Shown here piece after piece: positions 28,301 to 38,735 of a stretch of DNA of 64,000 nt; position 1 is the stretch's first letter; the number at the start of each line of letters is the position of its first letter. The translations under genes were made by a program, and so were the position numbers. The stretch is from Closterium sp. NIES-65 (lineage: Eukaryota; Streptophyta; Zygnematophyceae; Desmidiales; Closteriaceae), in NCBI GenBank assembly GCA_948144175.1, contig CANXME010000531.1:868001-932000 (forward strand), written 5' to 3'. Below the pieces are notes generated by a model. That model made no database searches. It was not told the origin of the DNA and saw only the letters and a list, made by a program, of their open reading frames with translations.

Positions 28301-30503
28301 GTTTTTGAGAACTCTCGAAAACACCCTGCAAATCAGCCACAGTACGATGAGCTCGTTTCCCCCCCTCTCCCCCCACCCCCCCTCCTCCCCGACTTCGCCC
28401 TTTTTTTGTTCATCCAATGAGCCACAGTATGAGCTGCATGCACCTCACTTGGCCGGCAATGCGATTTTCCCCATGCGCCCACTGTATGCGCATACTGTGT
28501 CGCACCCCATCCCCTTGTTGTCCCTCGTCTACTCCACCAACAAACCCAATCCGTGCCATCCCTGCCATCCCTGCCATCCCTGCCATCCCTGCCATCCCTG
28601 CCATCCCTCCTAACCAACCGCTCCTCCTCACCTCGTCCTTCGCCCGGCCATTTCCCCCCTCCCACCACAGGCATCATCATTCCGCGCTACCCCCCACAGG
28701 ACCCCCGCCTGGAAGTGCGCCTGAAGGGGGGAATGGGGAAGATGGGGGAGAGGGGGGAGTTGGGGGAGGGGCTATCAGGGGCTATGCGTGGAGGGGCGTT
28801 TATGCTGGGGGCTTTCAAGTAAGATACAACGACCTGAATATGTGGGAATTCTCAAAACTCGCTCGCGGCATTGTTGTTTCTTGCTTGAGACGACAACGTA
28901 AAAGAGGTCTTGTTCAAATACTGGGGAAGCAGTGTGGATTCAGTAGGATTACCCCGAAACTTTTGAGCTCAGCAGCTTTTGCAGGTGCAGCTCCTTGCAG
29001 GTGCAGCTCCTTGCTACTAGTTCTCCTCCTTCGCGCGCTTTTTTCATATTCTTAGGAGCAACTTTTCGTAGACGAGTCCAAGCAGCACCCTGTTTAGCAT
29101 TTTTTGGTTCCCTTTGTTCCTCTTGTCTTCTTCAGGGCTGGTCACGTGGTGCTGAATCACGACATGTCTGAGGCGCCTAAGGGATTGTCACGGTATTTGA
29201 CATCGTTGAGGTGCCTGAGATACCGTTTCTTTGTTCTCCCTTGCTTCTTGATCTACTTTCCTTCAGGGACGGCCATGTGGTGGTGAATTACGACATCCGT
29301 GTTATCGGCCCTGCGCAAAAACCCTCCGCCATCAATCTCCTCGTTGATTACCCCGACCCGTCCTCATTACAAGCCTCCTCGTTACAAGTCGCCTCGCTTC
29401 AGTGTGACTCGTGGGCGGAGTTGAAGCCACAGATGTGGCGGGCGCAGTGCAGCAGCAGGTGGAGCAGCAGCAGTGGGGGCGGCAGTGCTGGCTCTTCTTT
29501 GCAAGGGCTTGTTCAAAACATGACTGAGGGCGTGTTCAATCGGTTCGCTTGCTTCGCCGTGGACGGTGAGAGGTCTCCCAGTGTTGCTGTGCTGTCAGTG
29601 GCAGTCAGTGCAGCTGGTGAATCAGTTGAGGGAGCCGCTGAAGCTGGCTCGCTCGTAGGAGGCATTATTTGGAGGGCGCCACTTGTGGGGTTGGATCAGA
29701 GGGTGCAACAGGGGGAGGAGCAGGGGGAGGAGCAGGGGGAGCAGCAGGGGGAGCAACAGGGGGAGCAACAGGGGGAGCAAAAGGGGGAGCAACAGGGGGA
29801 GCAGCAAGGTGGGCAGGTGAGTCAGAAGCAGGGTGAGCAGAGTAACAGTGGAGCTGGTGCAGCTGTGGCTACTGTATCTTTCGAAGTCCCTGCTGCCAGT
29901 GCTTCTTTCGACATGGATACAGGTAACGCTGCTGAGAGTGCTGCTGAGGATGCTGAGGGTGCTAATGCTGCTGAGGGTGCTATTGCATCCGTGGGTGCTG
30001 ACTCAACATCTGCTAGCAAGTGTGAAACCTCCGAGTTTCCCTGTGCTGATGATTCGGAGGGCACTGCTACCTACCAGAGCCCTGACTTTCTTGAAGAAGA
30101 GATCAGCCTATCAGATGGTACGGATATCCTTGTTCGCAGCCACACTCTTAGCAACACGCACAAGGATGATTTTCCTGCTGTCATCGAGGGAGCTTATAAC
30201 GAGGGTGAAGGAGAGACAGCAGACAATACAGATAAAGCAGGGGATGTGGTGGGTCCAGGGTTAGGGGACAGGAGAAGGGTAGGAGCAGAGGCAGGAGCCG
30301 AGGCAGGAGCAGAGGCAGGAGCAGCATTCATGCCGAGTCCTCCTGTGGCCCACAGGCTCTCCCATGCGTCATACCACGTGCCTCAACTGCTGCGCCTGCC
30401 ATATCAGCACCACGGCAGTGCTTCTGCTTCGCATGGTGCTTGTGACAGGAGCAGTTTCGCTGTGAAAGAACGCGATGCTGACCCTGCTGTAGAATCGTGT
30501 TGA
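25344..30503 (+). CDS. Multi-exon gene of unknown function, possible signal peptide
   Basis: A candidate first exon at 25344 encodes a signal-peptide-like MRAAALLAFVLPSLALASS and ends at GGGGAAG|GTGAGG (25411). Later candidate exons: a repeated one whose last copy (from about 27530) stays open to about 27960 (SRGTAPAYTIRFGAAVAGAD ... HDDLLGALQRSREYSHG); about 28672-28820 after CCACAG (IIIPRYPPQDPRLEVRLKGG); about 29136 (AGHVVLNHDM); and the last exon 29277-30503 (DGHVVVNYDIRVIGPAQK ... stop). The last exon is Glu/Gln/Gly-rich with GEQQGEQQGEQ and GAEAGAEAGA repeats. I do not recognise the family. Exon linkage is inferred from strand, splice sites and open frames; more than one gene is possible. 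AATAAA follows at 30723. Confidence 0.4.
25436..25915 (+). repeat. 25-bp tandem repeat, ~19 copies
   Basis: Unit GTCTGCTGTTTCCTCTGTTT (first 20 of 25) repeats from about 25436 with almost no variation (single changes near 25812 and 25866). It is pyrimidine-rich in gene sense, lies right after the putative first donor and ends at TCTCTTTTGCAG (acceptor-like, about 25945). Long ORFs on both strands are by-products. Confidence 0.95.
26562..26630 (+). repeat. Pyrimidine 9-bp satellite (TTCCCTCCC)n
   Basis: About seven CCTTCCCTC units, followed by irregular C/T-rich DNA to about 26930. Typical of the pyrimidine-rich introns in this gene. Confidence 0.85.
26930..27600 (+). repeat. Five tandem copies of an acceptor plus exon start
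   Basis: Copies of C-GCAG|GGCCATATCGCGAGGC then ACGGCCCCGGCCTACACC then ATCCGCTTCGGTGCCGCC occur at about 26937, 27078, 27240, 27390 and 27527 (spacing about 140-160 bp). Each is followed by a C/T-rich tract that acts as the next copy's polypyrimidine tract. Only the last copy continues into a long open exon, in the frame RGTAPAYTIRFGAA. The other frames (for example YREARPRPTPSAS) are shadows. Confidence 0.8.
28261..28346 (+). repeat. 18-bp direct repeats flanking a 34-bp palindrome
   Basis: CAAATCAGCCACAGTACG at 28261-28278 and 28329-28346. Between them, CAGGGTGTTTTTGAGAAC followed by TCTCGAAAACACCCTG (28295-28328) is a near-perfect inverted repeat with a GAGAACTCTC core. A third decayed copy of the direct repeat is near 28419. 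Confidence 0.85.
28552..28612 (+). repeat. 9-bp tandem repeat (CCATCCCTG)n
   Basis: About seven head-to-tail units in an intron upstream of the CCACAG acceptor near 28670. Confidence 0.9.
29694..29815 (+). repeat. Gln/Glu/Gly coding minisatellite
   Basis: Units of 12 bp (CAGGGGGAGCAA/G) in the last exon encode (GEEQ)n to (GEQQ)n. A second short array, GGAGCAGAGGCA at 30280-30330, encodes (GAEA)n. Confidence 0.9.
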
Positions 30504-30767
30504 CAATCTATATGGCGCGTGTGGTTGCATAGAATGTGTCGGGCGCCACGGCCGCACTGCCAAAACACTTCAGCAGTACAGGTTAATTATTGACGCGGCC
30601 TGCAATGGCGATGAAGACTGGTATTTGTTATTCGTGGATTTCAAATAAGCCTGTGCTTTGGTCTCAAAGGAGTTCTTCGGGGGGCTTGGCAGAATAGGGT
30701 TCCCGAGCCGTTTCTGGGACTGAATAAAAGGCCTGCACGAAGGCACACGGACAAACGTGGTAAATAA
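30504..30767 (+). terminator. 3' flank with polyadenylation signal
   Basis: AATAAA at 30723-30728, about 220 bp after the stop of the last exon. The family A copy 2 LTR begins at 30768. Confidence 0.5.
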
Positions 30768-31197
30768 TGTTGGGCTGAAAAACCCTTAGGATCTTTGCAG
30801 GGGTGAACTCTGGGTAGAGTTGGTGTAGTAGCGGAAGCCTTTGATTAAAGGGTTGTGAACCACCTTGCGCTAGTATGTGAGGGCAAAGTAAGTTGATTAA
30901 AACAGGTGGATACAGGTTTATATGAGTACAAGGAATACGAAGAGATGCAGTTATAACTGTATTGCTGTTGTGGTTTGAAACAGTGACAACTCGGGCAACT
31001 GCTCTGTAGCGAATCAGTTGTGTGTCCTTGCTGTCGCGCTGTATTTGTCAGGTCAAAGGTCGCTGACCTTCGCGTAACCTCCAACAGTTACTTTCAACCT
31101 CCGAGGGTTGACTCGCCGGTGATTCGTTATACTTCGTTTCTTTTGTGTCTTAGTGTTTCGACACGACAGAGGCGCTTAGGACCGATTGTTTCCAACA
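30768..31197 (-). repeat. 3' LTR of family A copy 2
   Basis: Same length as the copy 1 LTR and clearly homologous, but with many substitutions (for example GCTGAAAAACCC versus GCTGAGATAGCCCC at the start), so it is an older subfamily member. Confidence 0.9.
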
Positions 31198-31954
31198 CTC
31201 CCCTTCGCTTCTGGAGTGTCGCTGACGTGGCTCTGTCCAGTCAGCAGCATGCAGTATTCGAACTTCTGCTTTCCGAGCTTCTTGGTCAGGTAATCAGCTG
31301 CCATCTCGGACGTGGGACAGTATGACAGCTCGAGCCTTCCCTTCTCGATCTCGTCCTTCACGAAGAAATATCGCAGGGCGATGTGTTTCGTCCTGTTCGT
31401 GAAGCCGTTCTTGTTGGCGATGCGAATTGCCGACTGGTTGTCGCAGAACAGGGTGAAGTTGGGTAACTCGGCTAACTTCGCTTCTTCCAGCAGCTCGCGA
31501 AGATAGAGTCCTTCCTTGGTGGCTGAGCAGAGTGCAATATATTCTGCTTCAGCTGACGAGAGAGCAATTAATTCCTGCTTGCTCGATTGCCAAGAGATAG
31601 GTCCGATAGGTTCGAGGCGGTAGATGTAGCCGGTGCGAGAGCGCCTATTGTCGGAGTCGCCAGCGTGATCAGCGTCGACGTAGCCGATTAACTTAGTCGG
31701 TGTGGTTGCGTTCTTGTAGTAAGTTAGACCGATCGTTGGGGTGCTGACGAAGTAGTGAAAAGCGCGGTCGAGCTCCGCCAGATGTTCTACTTCAGGCTTC
31801 TTGAGGTAGGTGGCGAGCTGGCTTGCGGAGTATGAGAGGTCGGGGCGACAGGTGACGGCTGCGAAGAGAAGACATCCCAGCTTCTTCTGGTAGTCTCGTA
31901 TGCCGGCGGGCTTAAGTAGAGCGGAGCTTCCTTTGTCGTTCCCTGCCGTGTATC
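31176..31954 (-). pseudogene. Family A copy 2: end of RT and RNase H
   Basis: Open from the insertion point of B to the stop in the LTR. Contains GYVDADHAGDSDNRRSRTGY, ISWQSSKQELIALSSAEAEY and TKHIALRYF, all RNase H motifs of copia. The N-terminal residues before TAGNDKGSS are on the other side of element B (38736 onward). Confidence 0.9.
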
Positions 31955-32079
31955 TGTCAGGCATATATGCTATAGTCTGTGTAGGCTGTAGTGGGGCAGT
32001 TCATATGGGTACAACACTTTAGGGTTTACTAGTTGTACTCCTCATTCTGCTCAATGCATTCATTCCTCGTTTCTTATCA

Positions 32080-32410
32080 TGGTATCGAGCGGGTTCCCAA
32101 GTGGGAACGCTACCTAGGGCCCACCACGATTTTTTTTCCTGCCCGGAGCGCGCTTCACTCCAGCAGCCCAGCCGCCCAGCAGCCCAGCCGCCCAGCAGCC
32201 GAGCCGCCGAGCCGCCCAGCAGCCGAGCCGCCCAACAGCCGAGCCGCCCTGCCGCCGAGCCGCCCAGCAGCCGAGCCGCCCAGCAGCCGAGCCGCCCTGC
32301 CGCCGAGCCGCCGAGCCGCCCTACTGTCGAGCCGCTGCTGTTCCCACCGGTGCGCCCCGGCCCTCCTTCCCCGGACTGGTGAGCTCACTCCCTACTAGGC
32401 CACTGCAGTC
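32080..32410 (+). repeat. Leader of B with CCGAGCCGCCCAGCAG repeats
   Basis: After the primer site comes GGGCCCACCACGATTTTTTT, then CCTGCCCGGAGCGCGC, then about 180 bp (32155-32335) of 8- and 16-bp units built from GCCGAGCCG, CCCAGCAG and CCGCCCTGCC. The gag ATG follows at 32411. Confidence 0.8.
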
Positions 32411-33693
32411 ATGGCTACCCCCAGTGTCCTTACTTTTGATGCTGAGGGCCGTGCCGTTGACTTTGAGGTCTGGGTCGATAACCTCCAGCTGTTTCTCCAG
32501 TGCGATAGGGCAGACGGACTCTCTCTGTTCGATCTCACCTCTGGTGATCTCCTGCCCCGCCTGCTACTGCTGACAGCACTGTTCGCTCACAGTGGGCCAC
32601 ACGCGATGCTGATGCTCGCCTTGCTGTGCGTCGCCACTTACCAACCACTGAGCGTGCACACTTAAGCCAGCACAAGAGTGCTCAGACCTTGTACGACGCT
32701 GTAGTTGCACGCTACTCTTCCCCTGCCACTGCTGCACTAAGTCGCCTCATGCTACCGTACCTCTTCCCTGACCTTGCTGCCTTTCCCACAGTCGCTGACC
32801 TCATTACGCACCTCCGCACTAGTGACACTCCCTACCGCGCTGCGCTTCCTGCTGAGTTCTGCGCCAAGAACCCCCCCCCCATGTACATCGCCCTCTACTA
32901 CATAGTCACTCGGCTCCCTGACTCTCTTCGCATAGTCAGGGACCACTTCCTCTCAGTTTGCCCCACCACTCTCATCGTTGACCTCCTCGAGAAGGGCCTC
33001 CTAGCAGCAGAGAAGAGCATCGTCGCTGTAGGAGCCTCTCGTGGTGACCCTCGCACCCCTGTCTTTGAGGGGTGTTCCCCCTCCCCCCTCTTGCCCTCTG
33101 TTGCTTCTGCTGCTGCGGCCGACCTCGTTGGTTTCGAGTCGGTCGGCGCTGCGTCTGCCCCTAGCGGGAGACGCCGCACCGGCAAGGGCAAGGGGGGCAA
33201 GGGCGCTGGAGGGGTTGGCGGGAGCGGTGGAGGTGGTGGTGGAGGCAGTGGAGGGGGTGGGGGTGGTGGTGGGAGTGGTGGCGGGGGTGGCGGCGGCGGC
33301 GGCAGCAGTGGAGGCGGAGGAGGCGGCGGTGGTGGCGGAGGGAGCGGAGGCGGCGGAGGTGGCGGAGGAGGCGGAGGTGGAGGAGGCGGCGGAGACAGCG
33401 GCGGCGGCGGCGGCGGTGGTGGAGCGGGTCGCGACTCTGCGCAGAGGAGTGGCTCAGGTGGTGGTCCGCGCCAGCAGCAGCGGAGTGGTGTGACCCTGTC
33501 CCCTCAGCAGCTTCGTGAGTGGTACGCTGCGCGTCAGCGCGGTGGGGGTACTGGTCCCTACACTTACGTCCTCGGTACCGGCGACCGAGGTGGTGAGCAG
33601 TGCGGGGGCCCGCACTCCACCCAGCGCTGCTTCGGTCGCCTGACGGACGCGTGGCGTCGCCAGTTCCCTGAGGCGTCAGAGATCCCTCGCTAG
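32411..33693 (+). pseudogene. Element B gag remnant
   Basis: Starts MATPSVLTFDAEGRAVDF, shifts frame near 32560 and resumes at HLPTTERAHLSQHKSAQTLY (32630). It continues through the Gag core, a basic GRRRTGKGKGGKG patch, a 70-plus-residue Gly/Ser tract (33225-33425), and a degraded version of the family's zinc finger whose first Cys is Tyr (GPYTYVLGTGD). A TAG stop at 33691-33693 interrupts the frame (EIPR*). Confidence 0.85.
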
Positions 33694-33756
33694 GGAGATC
33701 TGTCTAGGGCGGGGGTTGCCATTTTCGATCTTGACTATGATGCTATCCTTGCTGCC

Positions 33757-36233
33757 ATGTATTCTGTGACTACTAGTGTTGAGGGTGACTGTTACCTGTG
33801 TGTACCGCCTGACCCGGGCATTGAGGCCACTGCTCTAGGTGCTGGTGAGGCTGCTGCTCTAGGTGCTAGTGCGTCTGCCACCCTAGGTGCTAGTGCGTCT
33901 GCTGCCCCAGGTGCTGGTGAGTCTGCTCTCTCAGGTACTACGTCGGCTCAGGCCTTACACACCTTCACCCTTGACTCGGGTGCGTCCCGCTCCTTCTTTC
34001 GAGACCGCACCACTATTACGCCGCTCAGTCGGCCGGTTGCAGTCTCCTTGGCGGAACCCTCTGGGGGTCCTGTCCTTGCTAGCTTCTCCACTGTCTTACC
34101 GTGCCCGGCAGCCCCCTCTGGCACCCTGTCAGGTCTCTACCTCCCCTCGTTCTCTACGAACTTGGTGAGTGGAGCGGACCTACAAGATAGGGGGGTTGAC
34201 CAATTCACTCGTGCGAGTCAGCGAGTTACCCACTGCACGTGTGCTCGGACAGGCCGACACTTGGCCACGTTCACCCGTCGGCCAGGGTCGAGCCTGTACA
34301 CCCTTACTACTGAGTCTCCTCCGGCTGCTGAGTCTGCCCAGGTAGCTGCGTCGAGTCAGGTGTTTGCTGCAGCGTCCAGGTCTGGTCCTCAGTCTGCTCC
34401 CTGCTCGTGTCGTCTACTGTCCCACCAGACTCTCCTCTGGCACCACCGCCTTGGTCACCCCTCCCTGCCTCGTCTCCGAGGCATGGCCTCCCGTGTCCTT
34501 GTCTCTGGTCTCCCTCGGTCTCTCCCTCTCGGGTCTGGCCCTACTCGCGTCCCCAGCGTCGAGGGGCGACAACGCGCCGCCCCTCACTCCTCCGAGTTTC
34601 CTCCAACAGAGGCTCCGCTACAGACCCTCCACATGGACGTGTGGGGCCCCGCCCGTGTCCGTGGGCAGGGGCACGAGCGGTACTTACTACTGGTGGTTGA
34701 CGACTACTCGCGTTACACCTCAGCCTTCCCCTTGCGCAGCAAGGGTGACGTCACTGAGGTGTTTATCGACTGGATCCGCGCAGCTCGTCTCCAGCTCATG
34801 GAGAGTTTCGGCTCGGACTTTCCTGTTCTGCGTCTGCACTCGGACAGAGGCGGGGAGTTTTCCTCTGCCCGTCTGGGAGCCTTCTGTCGTGCACAGGGCA
34901 TCCGCTAGACCTTCACGCTTCCGGCCTCTCCACAGCAAAATGGGATTGCTGAGCGCCGCATTGGCATGGTCATGGACATCGCTCGTACGTCCATGATGCA
35001 TGCGGCTGCCCCCCATTTTCTGTGGTTGTTTGCGGTTCAGTACGCCGCGCATCAGCTCAACCTTAAGCCCCGGGTCTCCTTGCCAGAGACCTCCCCCTTC
35101 TTGCGGTGGACGGGGAAGGTTGGCGATGCGTCTGCGTTTCTGGTCTGGGGATCTCGAGCGTTTGTCCGCGACTTGTCTGCGGACAAGCTGTCCCCCCGTG
35201 CTGTTCCCTGCGTCTTCCTTGGCTTCCCCCCTGACGCGCCTGGGTGGCAGTTTTACCACCCCACCTCGCGCCGTGTTCTGTCCTCCCAGGACGTCACCTT
35301 TGACGAGTCGGTGCCTTACTACCGTCTCTTCCCCTACCGCACTGCGCCCGTCCCCCCGTCGCCGCTCTTCCTTGCGCCAGGTCCTCCCCCGGTAGACCCC
35401 CTCCCCCCTCAGGGTCCTGCCCCTTCAGGTGTGTCCCAGGTAGACGCAGTCGAGCCTGTCGAGGTAGCTGTTGACTCTGGTGCTGCTAGAGGTGCTGAGC
35501 CTGCGGGTGCCGGGTCTGGAGGTGCTGATTCTAAGGTGCTGAGACTGGGGGTGCTGAGTCTGGGGGTGCTGAGCCTGGGGGTGCTGGGTCTGGGGGTGCG
35601 GAGCCTGGGGGTGCGGTGCGTGGGGGCGCTGGGTCTACTCGTGTGGCCGCCGGCGGTGCTTCGTCGAGGTGGGAGCCACTCTCTCCACAGGAGCTGCGCG
35701 AGTGGTTTGCCCGCCGCTGGAGACGTGCTGCTGGAGCTGGAGGTGCTACTGTTACTGTTGGTCTCGGAGGTGCTCGTACTGGCGGTCCTGGAGCTGCTGG
35801 GACTGGGGGTGCTGATGGGGCTACTGGAGTTGGTCCTGCTGGAGCTGTTGGCGGTGCTGGTGCTGTTGGAGCTGGAGCTGCTGGGGGTGTTGGCGCTGGT
35901 GTTTGTACTGGCGCTGGTGCATCTGGGGGTGCTGCTGAGGCTGCTGGAGCTGACGGTCCTATTGTAGCTGGTGCTGCTAGAGCTGGAGCTGGAGCTGCTG
36001 GGGGTGTTGGCGCTGGCGGTGCTGCTAGCGCTAGTGTTTCTGAGGGTGCTGGAGTTGGCGCTGTTGGAGCTGGAGGTGCTGCTGGCGCTAGTACTGCCGT
36101 TGGGGGTACTGGTGTTGTCCTTGCTGGTTCTGGAGGCGCTGCGCGGCCGAGGCCGTACTTCGTTCCGCTCGTGGAGCAAGTTCTTGGTCTCCAGCCTTCT
36201 ACTGGTCCTGCTCCTCCCTTAGAGTGTCCATAG
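33757..36233 (+). pseudogene. Element B protease-integrase remnant
   Basis: Protease LDSGASRSFFRDRT (about 33975); integrase finger LLWHHRLGHPSLPRLRGM and PCVEGRQ-like CxxC region; core with HMDVWGPARVRGQ, VVDDYSRYTSAFPL and LHSDRGGEFSSARLG. TAG at 34906-34908 breaks the frame before the catalytic Glu region (GIR*), which continues in frame from 34909. A frameshift occurs in the Leu/Gly repeat near 35535, and TAG at 36231 ends the linker (RPRPYFVPLVEQVLGLQ). Confidence 0.85.
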
Positions 36234-36242
36234 CCTGACCAG

Positions 36243-38405
36243 TTGCAGTCACAGTTACAGCCCGCCTCCCCTCTACCTGCTCCTTCTCCCTACACTTGTC
36301 CTACTGGAGGTCTTGCTGAGCGTCGTGAGCCTGCGTCTCGTCCTGCGTCGCCTGTTCGTGCTGCTCGCACTAGTGGTCGTACTTCGCGTCCGCGTCCTCG
36401 GGCGGTCCCCGGCACACACCAGATGGCGCTGCGTCCTTCCACTGCTCCTCTGCGGGTCCCGTTGCCATCTCCTCCAGAGTCCTCTCTTCCTACTCTTGCT
36501 GACCCGGAGTCTGACTCTCTTCGTGCAGCTAGTCCTTCTGTCACGCGTCTCCTGGCTACTGTTGTCACTAACCCTTCCTTTGAGTCCACTGCTGCGTCTG
36601 CTCTAGTTGCTGAGCTTGTTGCTTTCGCTGCTCGCTGTTGTCTAGACTACGCTGCTAGTCTCGTTGCTAATTCTGAGTCTGTCTGTCCTCCGTCCTTCGG
36701 GGGTGAGTCTGCTCTCAGCACGAACGTTCTTGAGGACAGGCAAGAGGAGTTCCAGTGTTTTGCTGCTGCTTTGCCCAATCGCGTGTCCACGCTGATTACC
36801 CCTGAGGGAGACCCGGATGCACCAGACATCCCGACTCCTCGATCGTACGCTGAGGCGATCGAGGGTCCCTACTCCTCTCAGTGGCAGTCAGCCATGGACG
36901 TAGAGATGGCTTCCTGGAAGTCCACAGGCACCTACGTTGACGAGGTTCCCCCACCTGGGGCGAACATCCTCAGTGGCATGTGGATCTTCAGGGTGAAGCG
37001 GCCGTCGGGTTCTCCGCCTATCTTCAAGGCGCGTTACGTGGCTCGAGGCTTCAGTCAGCGGCAGGGAGTTGACTACTTTCAGACCTTCTCTCCCACCCCA
37101 AAGATGACCACTCTTTGGGTGCTGCTGCACATAGCCGCTCAGCGCAACTACGAGCTTCACTCTCTTGACTTCAGCACGGCTTTCCTGCAGGGCAGCCTGC
37201 ACAAGGAGATCTGGCTGCGCCGCCCACCTGGCTTCACTGGGTCGTTTCCTCCTGGTACCCAGTGGAGCCTCCGGCGGCCAGTCTACGGTCTCCGCCATGC
37301 GCCCCGTGAGTGGCACGACATACTGAGGACTACACTTGCGGCTCTTGGGTTTGCTCCTTCTACAGCCGATCCGTCGCTGTTTCTACGCACCGACACCTTT
37401 TTGCCGCCGTTCTACATCTTCGTGTACGTCGACAACTTGGTCTTTGCTACTGCTGACACTGCTAACAAACACGTGAAGTCCGAGCTGCAGAAGAGACACA
37501 CGTGCACAGACCTGGGTGAACTGCGCAGCTACCTTGGCTTGCAGATCACCCGGGACAGAGCACAGCGCACCATTACCCTAACTCAGTCACACATGGTGCA
37601 GCAGGTCCTTCAGCGCTTCGGCTTCACGTACTCCTCGCCTCAGGCCACTCCTCTGTCTACTCGCCACTCGCTCTCAGCTCTGCCTTCGGATGAGTCCGTA
37701 GAGCCGAGTGGCCCGTACCAAGAGCTTGTTGGCTGCCTCATGTACCTGATGACATGCACACGACTTGACCTTGCATACCCTCTTAGCATCTTGGCACGCT
37801 ATGTTGCTCCTGGGAGACACCGACTAGAGCACATGGCTGCAACGAAAAGGGTGTTGCGCTACGTGTGCAGTACGTCGGGCATGGGGTTAGTGCTTGGAGG
37901 GCAACGTCGAGTGGTCCTCACAGGTCACGCAGACGCTTCTTGGGCTGACGACCAGCCGACACAGCGGTCGTCACAGGGTTACACCTTCAGCCTTGGCTCC
38001 GGCTCTGTTTCGTGGCGGTCTACCCGCTCGTCTTCTGTTCTCACCTCTAGCTGTGAGGCTGAGATCTACGCGGGGGCCATGGCTGCACAGGAGCTACGCT
38101 GGCTCACCTACCTGCTGACTGACCTAGGAGAGCCGCCTCGTTCTCCTCCAGTTCTGTACGTAGACAACAAGGCCATGCTGGCCTTGTGTCGGGAGCACAG
38201 ACTGGAGCACAGAACGAAGCATATTGCTCTTCGCTACTTCCTTGCTCGTGAGCTGCAGCACCGTGGTCAGCTCCGCCTCACCTACGTGTCCTCTGAGGCC
38301 AACACTGCTGATATCTTGACCAAGGCCCTTCCGCTTTGTGATCATCAACGCTTCTGTGCTATGCTAGGTCTTGTGCCTACTTGGCCTCACTTGCTCACTT
38401 CTTGA
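36243..38405 (+). pseudogene. Element B reverse transcriptase and RNase H with YVDN
   Basis: Open 720-aa frame. RT motifs: GMWIFRVKRPSGSPPIFKAR, LDFSTAFLQGSLHKEIWLR, and the catalytic box reads FVYVDNLVFATAD, so the second Asp of YVDD is Asn. RNase H: GHADASWADD, SSSCEAEIYAGAM (written TSSCEAEIYAGAM here), EHRTKHIALRYFLAREL. Loss of a catalytic Asp predicts an inactive polymerase. Confidence 0.9.
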
Positions 38406-38604
38406 CCTTGTTTGTACTGTACTCTTTCTATACCTGCACTTGCTTGTTTACCTTTATATATTTGATCTTGCGTGTAAACTGGCCTTGTGGCCTTGCTCTT
38501 GTGCTCGGACTGTGTGGTGACGTTGTGATCCACCCTGAGCTTGCCTTGCTTTGCTTGACTGGTCTTGTGACCCCTTGTTCTCCCCCACTTTGCCTATGGG
38601 GGTG

Positions 38605-38730
38605 TGTCAGGTATATATGCTATAGTCTGTGTAGGCTGTAGTGGGGCAGTTCATATGAGGTACAATACTTTAGGGTTTACTACTTGTACTCCTCATTCTG
38701 CTGAATGCATTCATTCCTCGTTTCTTATCA
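38605..38730 (+). repeat. 3' LTR of element B
   Basis: 126 bp, TGTCAGGTATAT...TTCTTATCA, preceded by the TTTGCCTATGGGGGTG polypurine tract. Confidence 0.92.
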
Positions 38731-38735
38731 GTATC

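Larger units (their letters stand above)
31955..38730 (+). mobile_element. Short-LTR copia element B (degenerate), inserted in A
   Basis: LTRs are 31955-32079 (125 bp) and 38605-38730 (126 bp), differing by about four substitutions and one indel. Target duplication is GTATC (31950-31954 and 38731-38735). The primer site TGGTATCGAGCGGG follows the 5' LTR; the polypurine tract CTATGGGGGTG precedes the 3' LTR. Coding capacity is broken by several stops and frameshifts, consistent with its being the oldest of the datable insertions here. Confidence 0.93.

Noticed and set aside
33041-33493. Val/Ala-rich ORFs overlapping the Gly-rich Gag tract (also at 52735-53431 and 62267-62951)
   Set aside because: Alternative frames of GGN repeats; the Gag frame has the conserved motifs.
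31955-38730. Element B as a MITE or TRIM because of its very short LTRs
   Set aside because: It has a long internal region with gag, protease, integrase, RT and RNase H remnants, so it is a full copia element with short LTRs.
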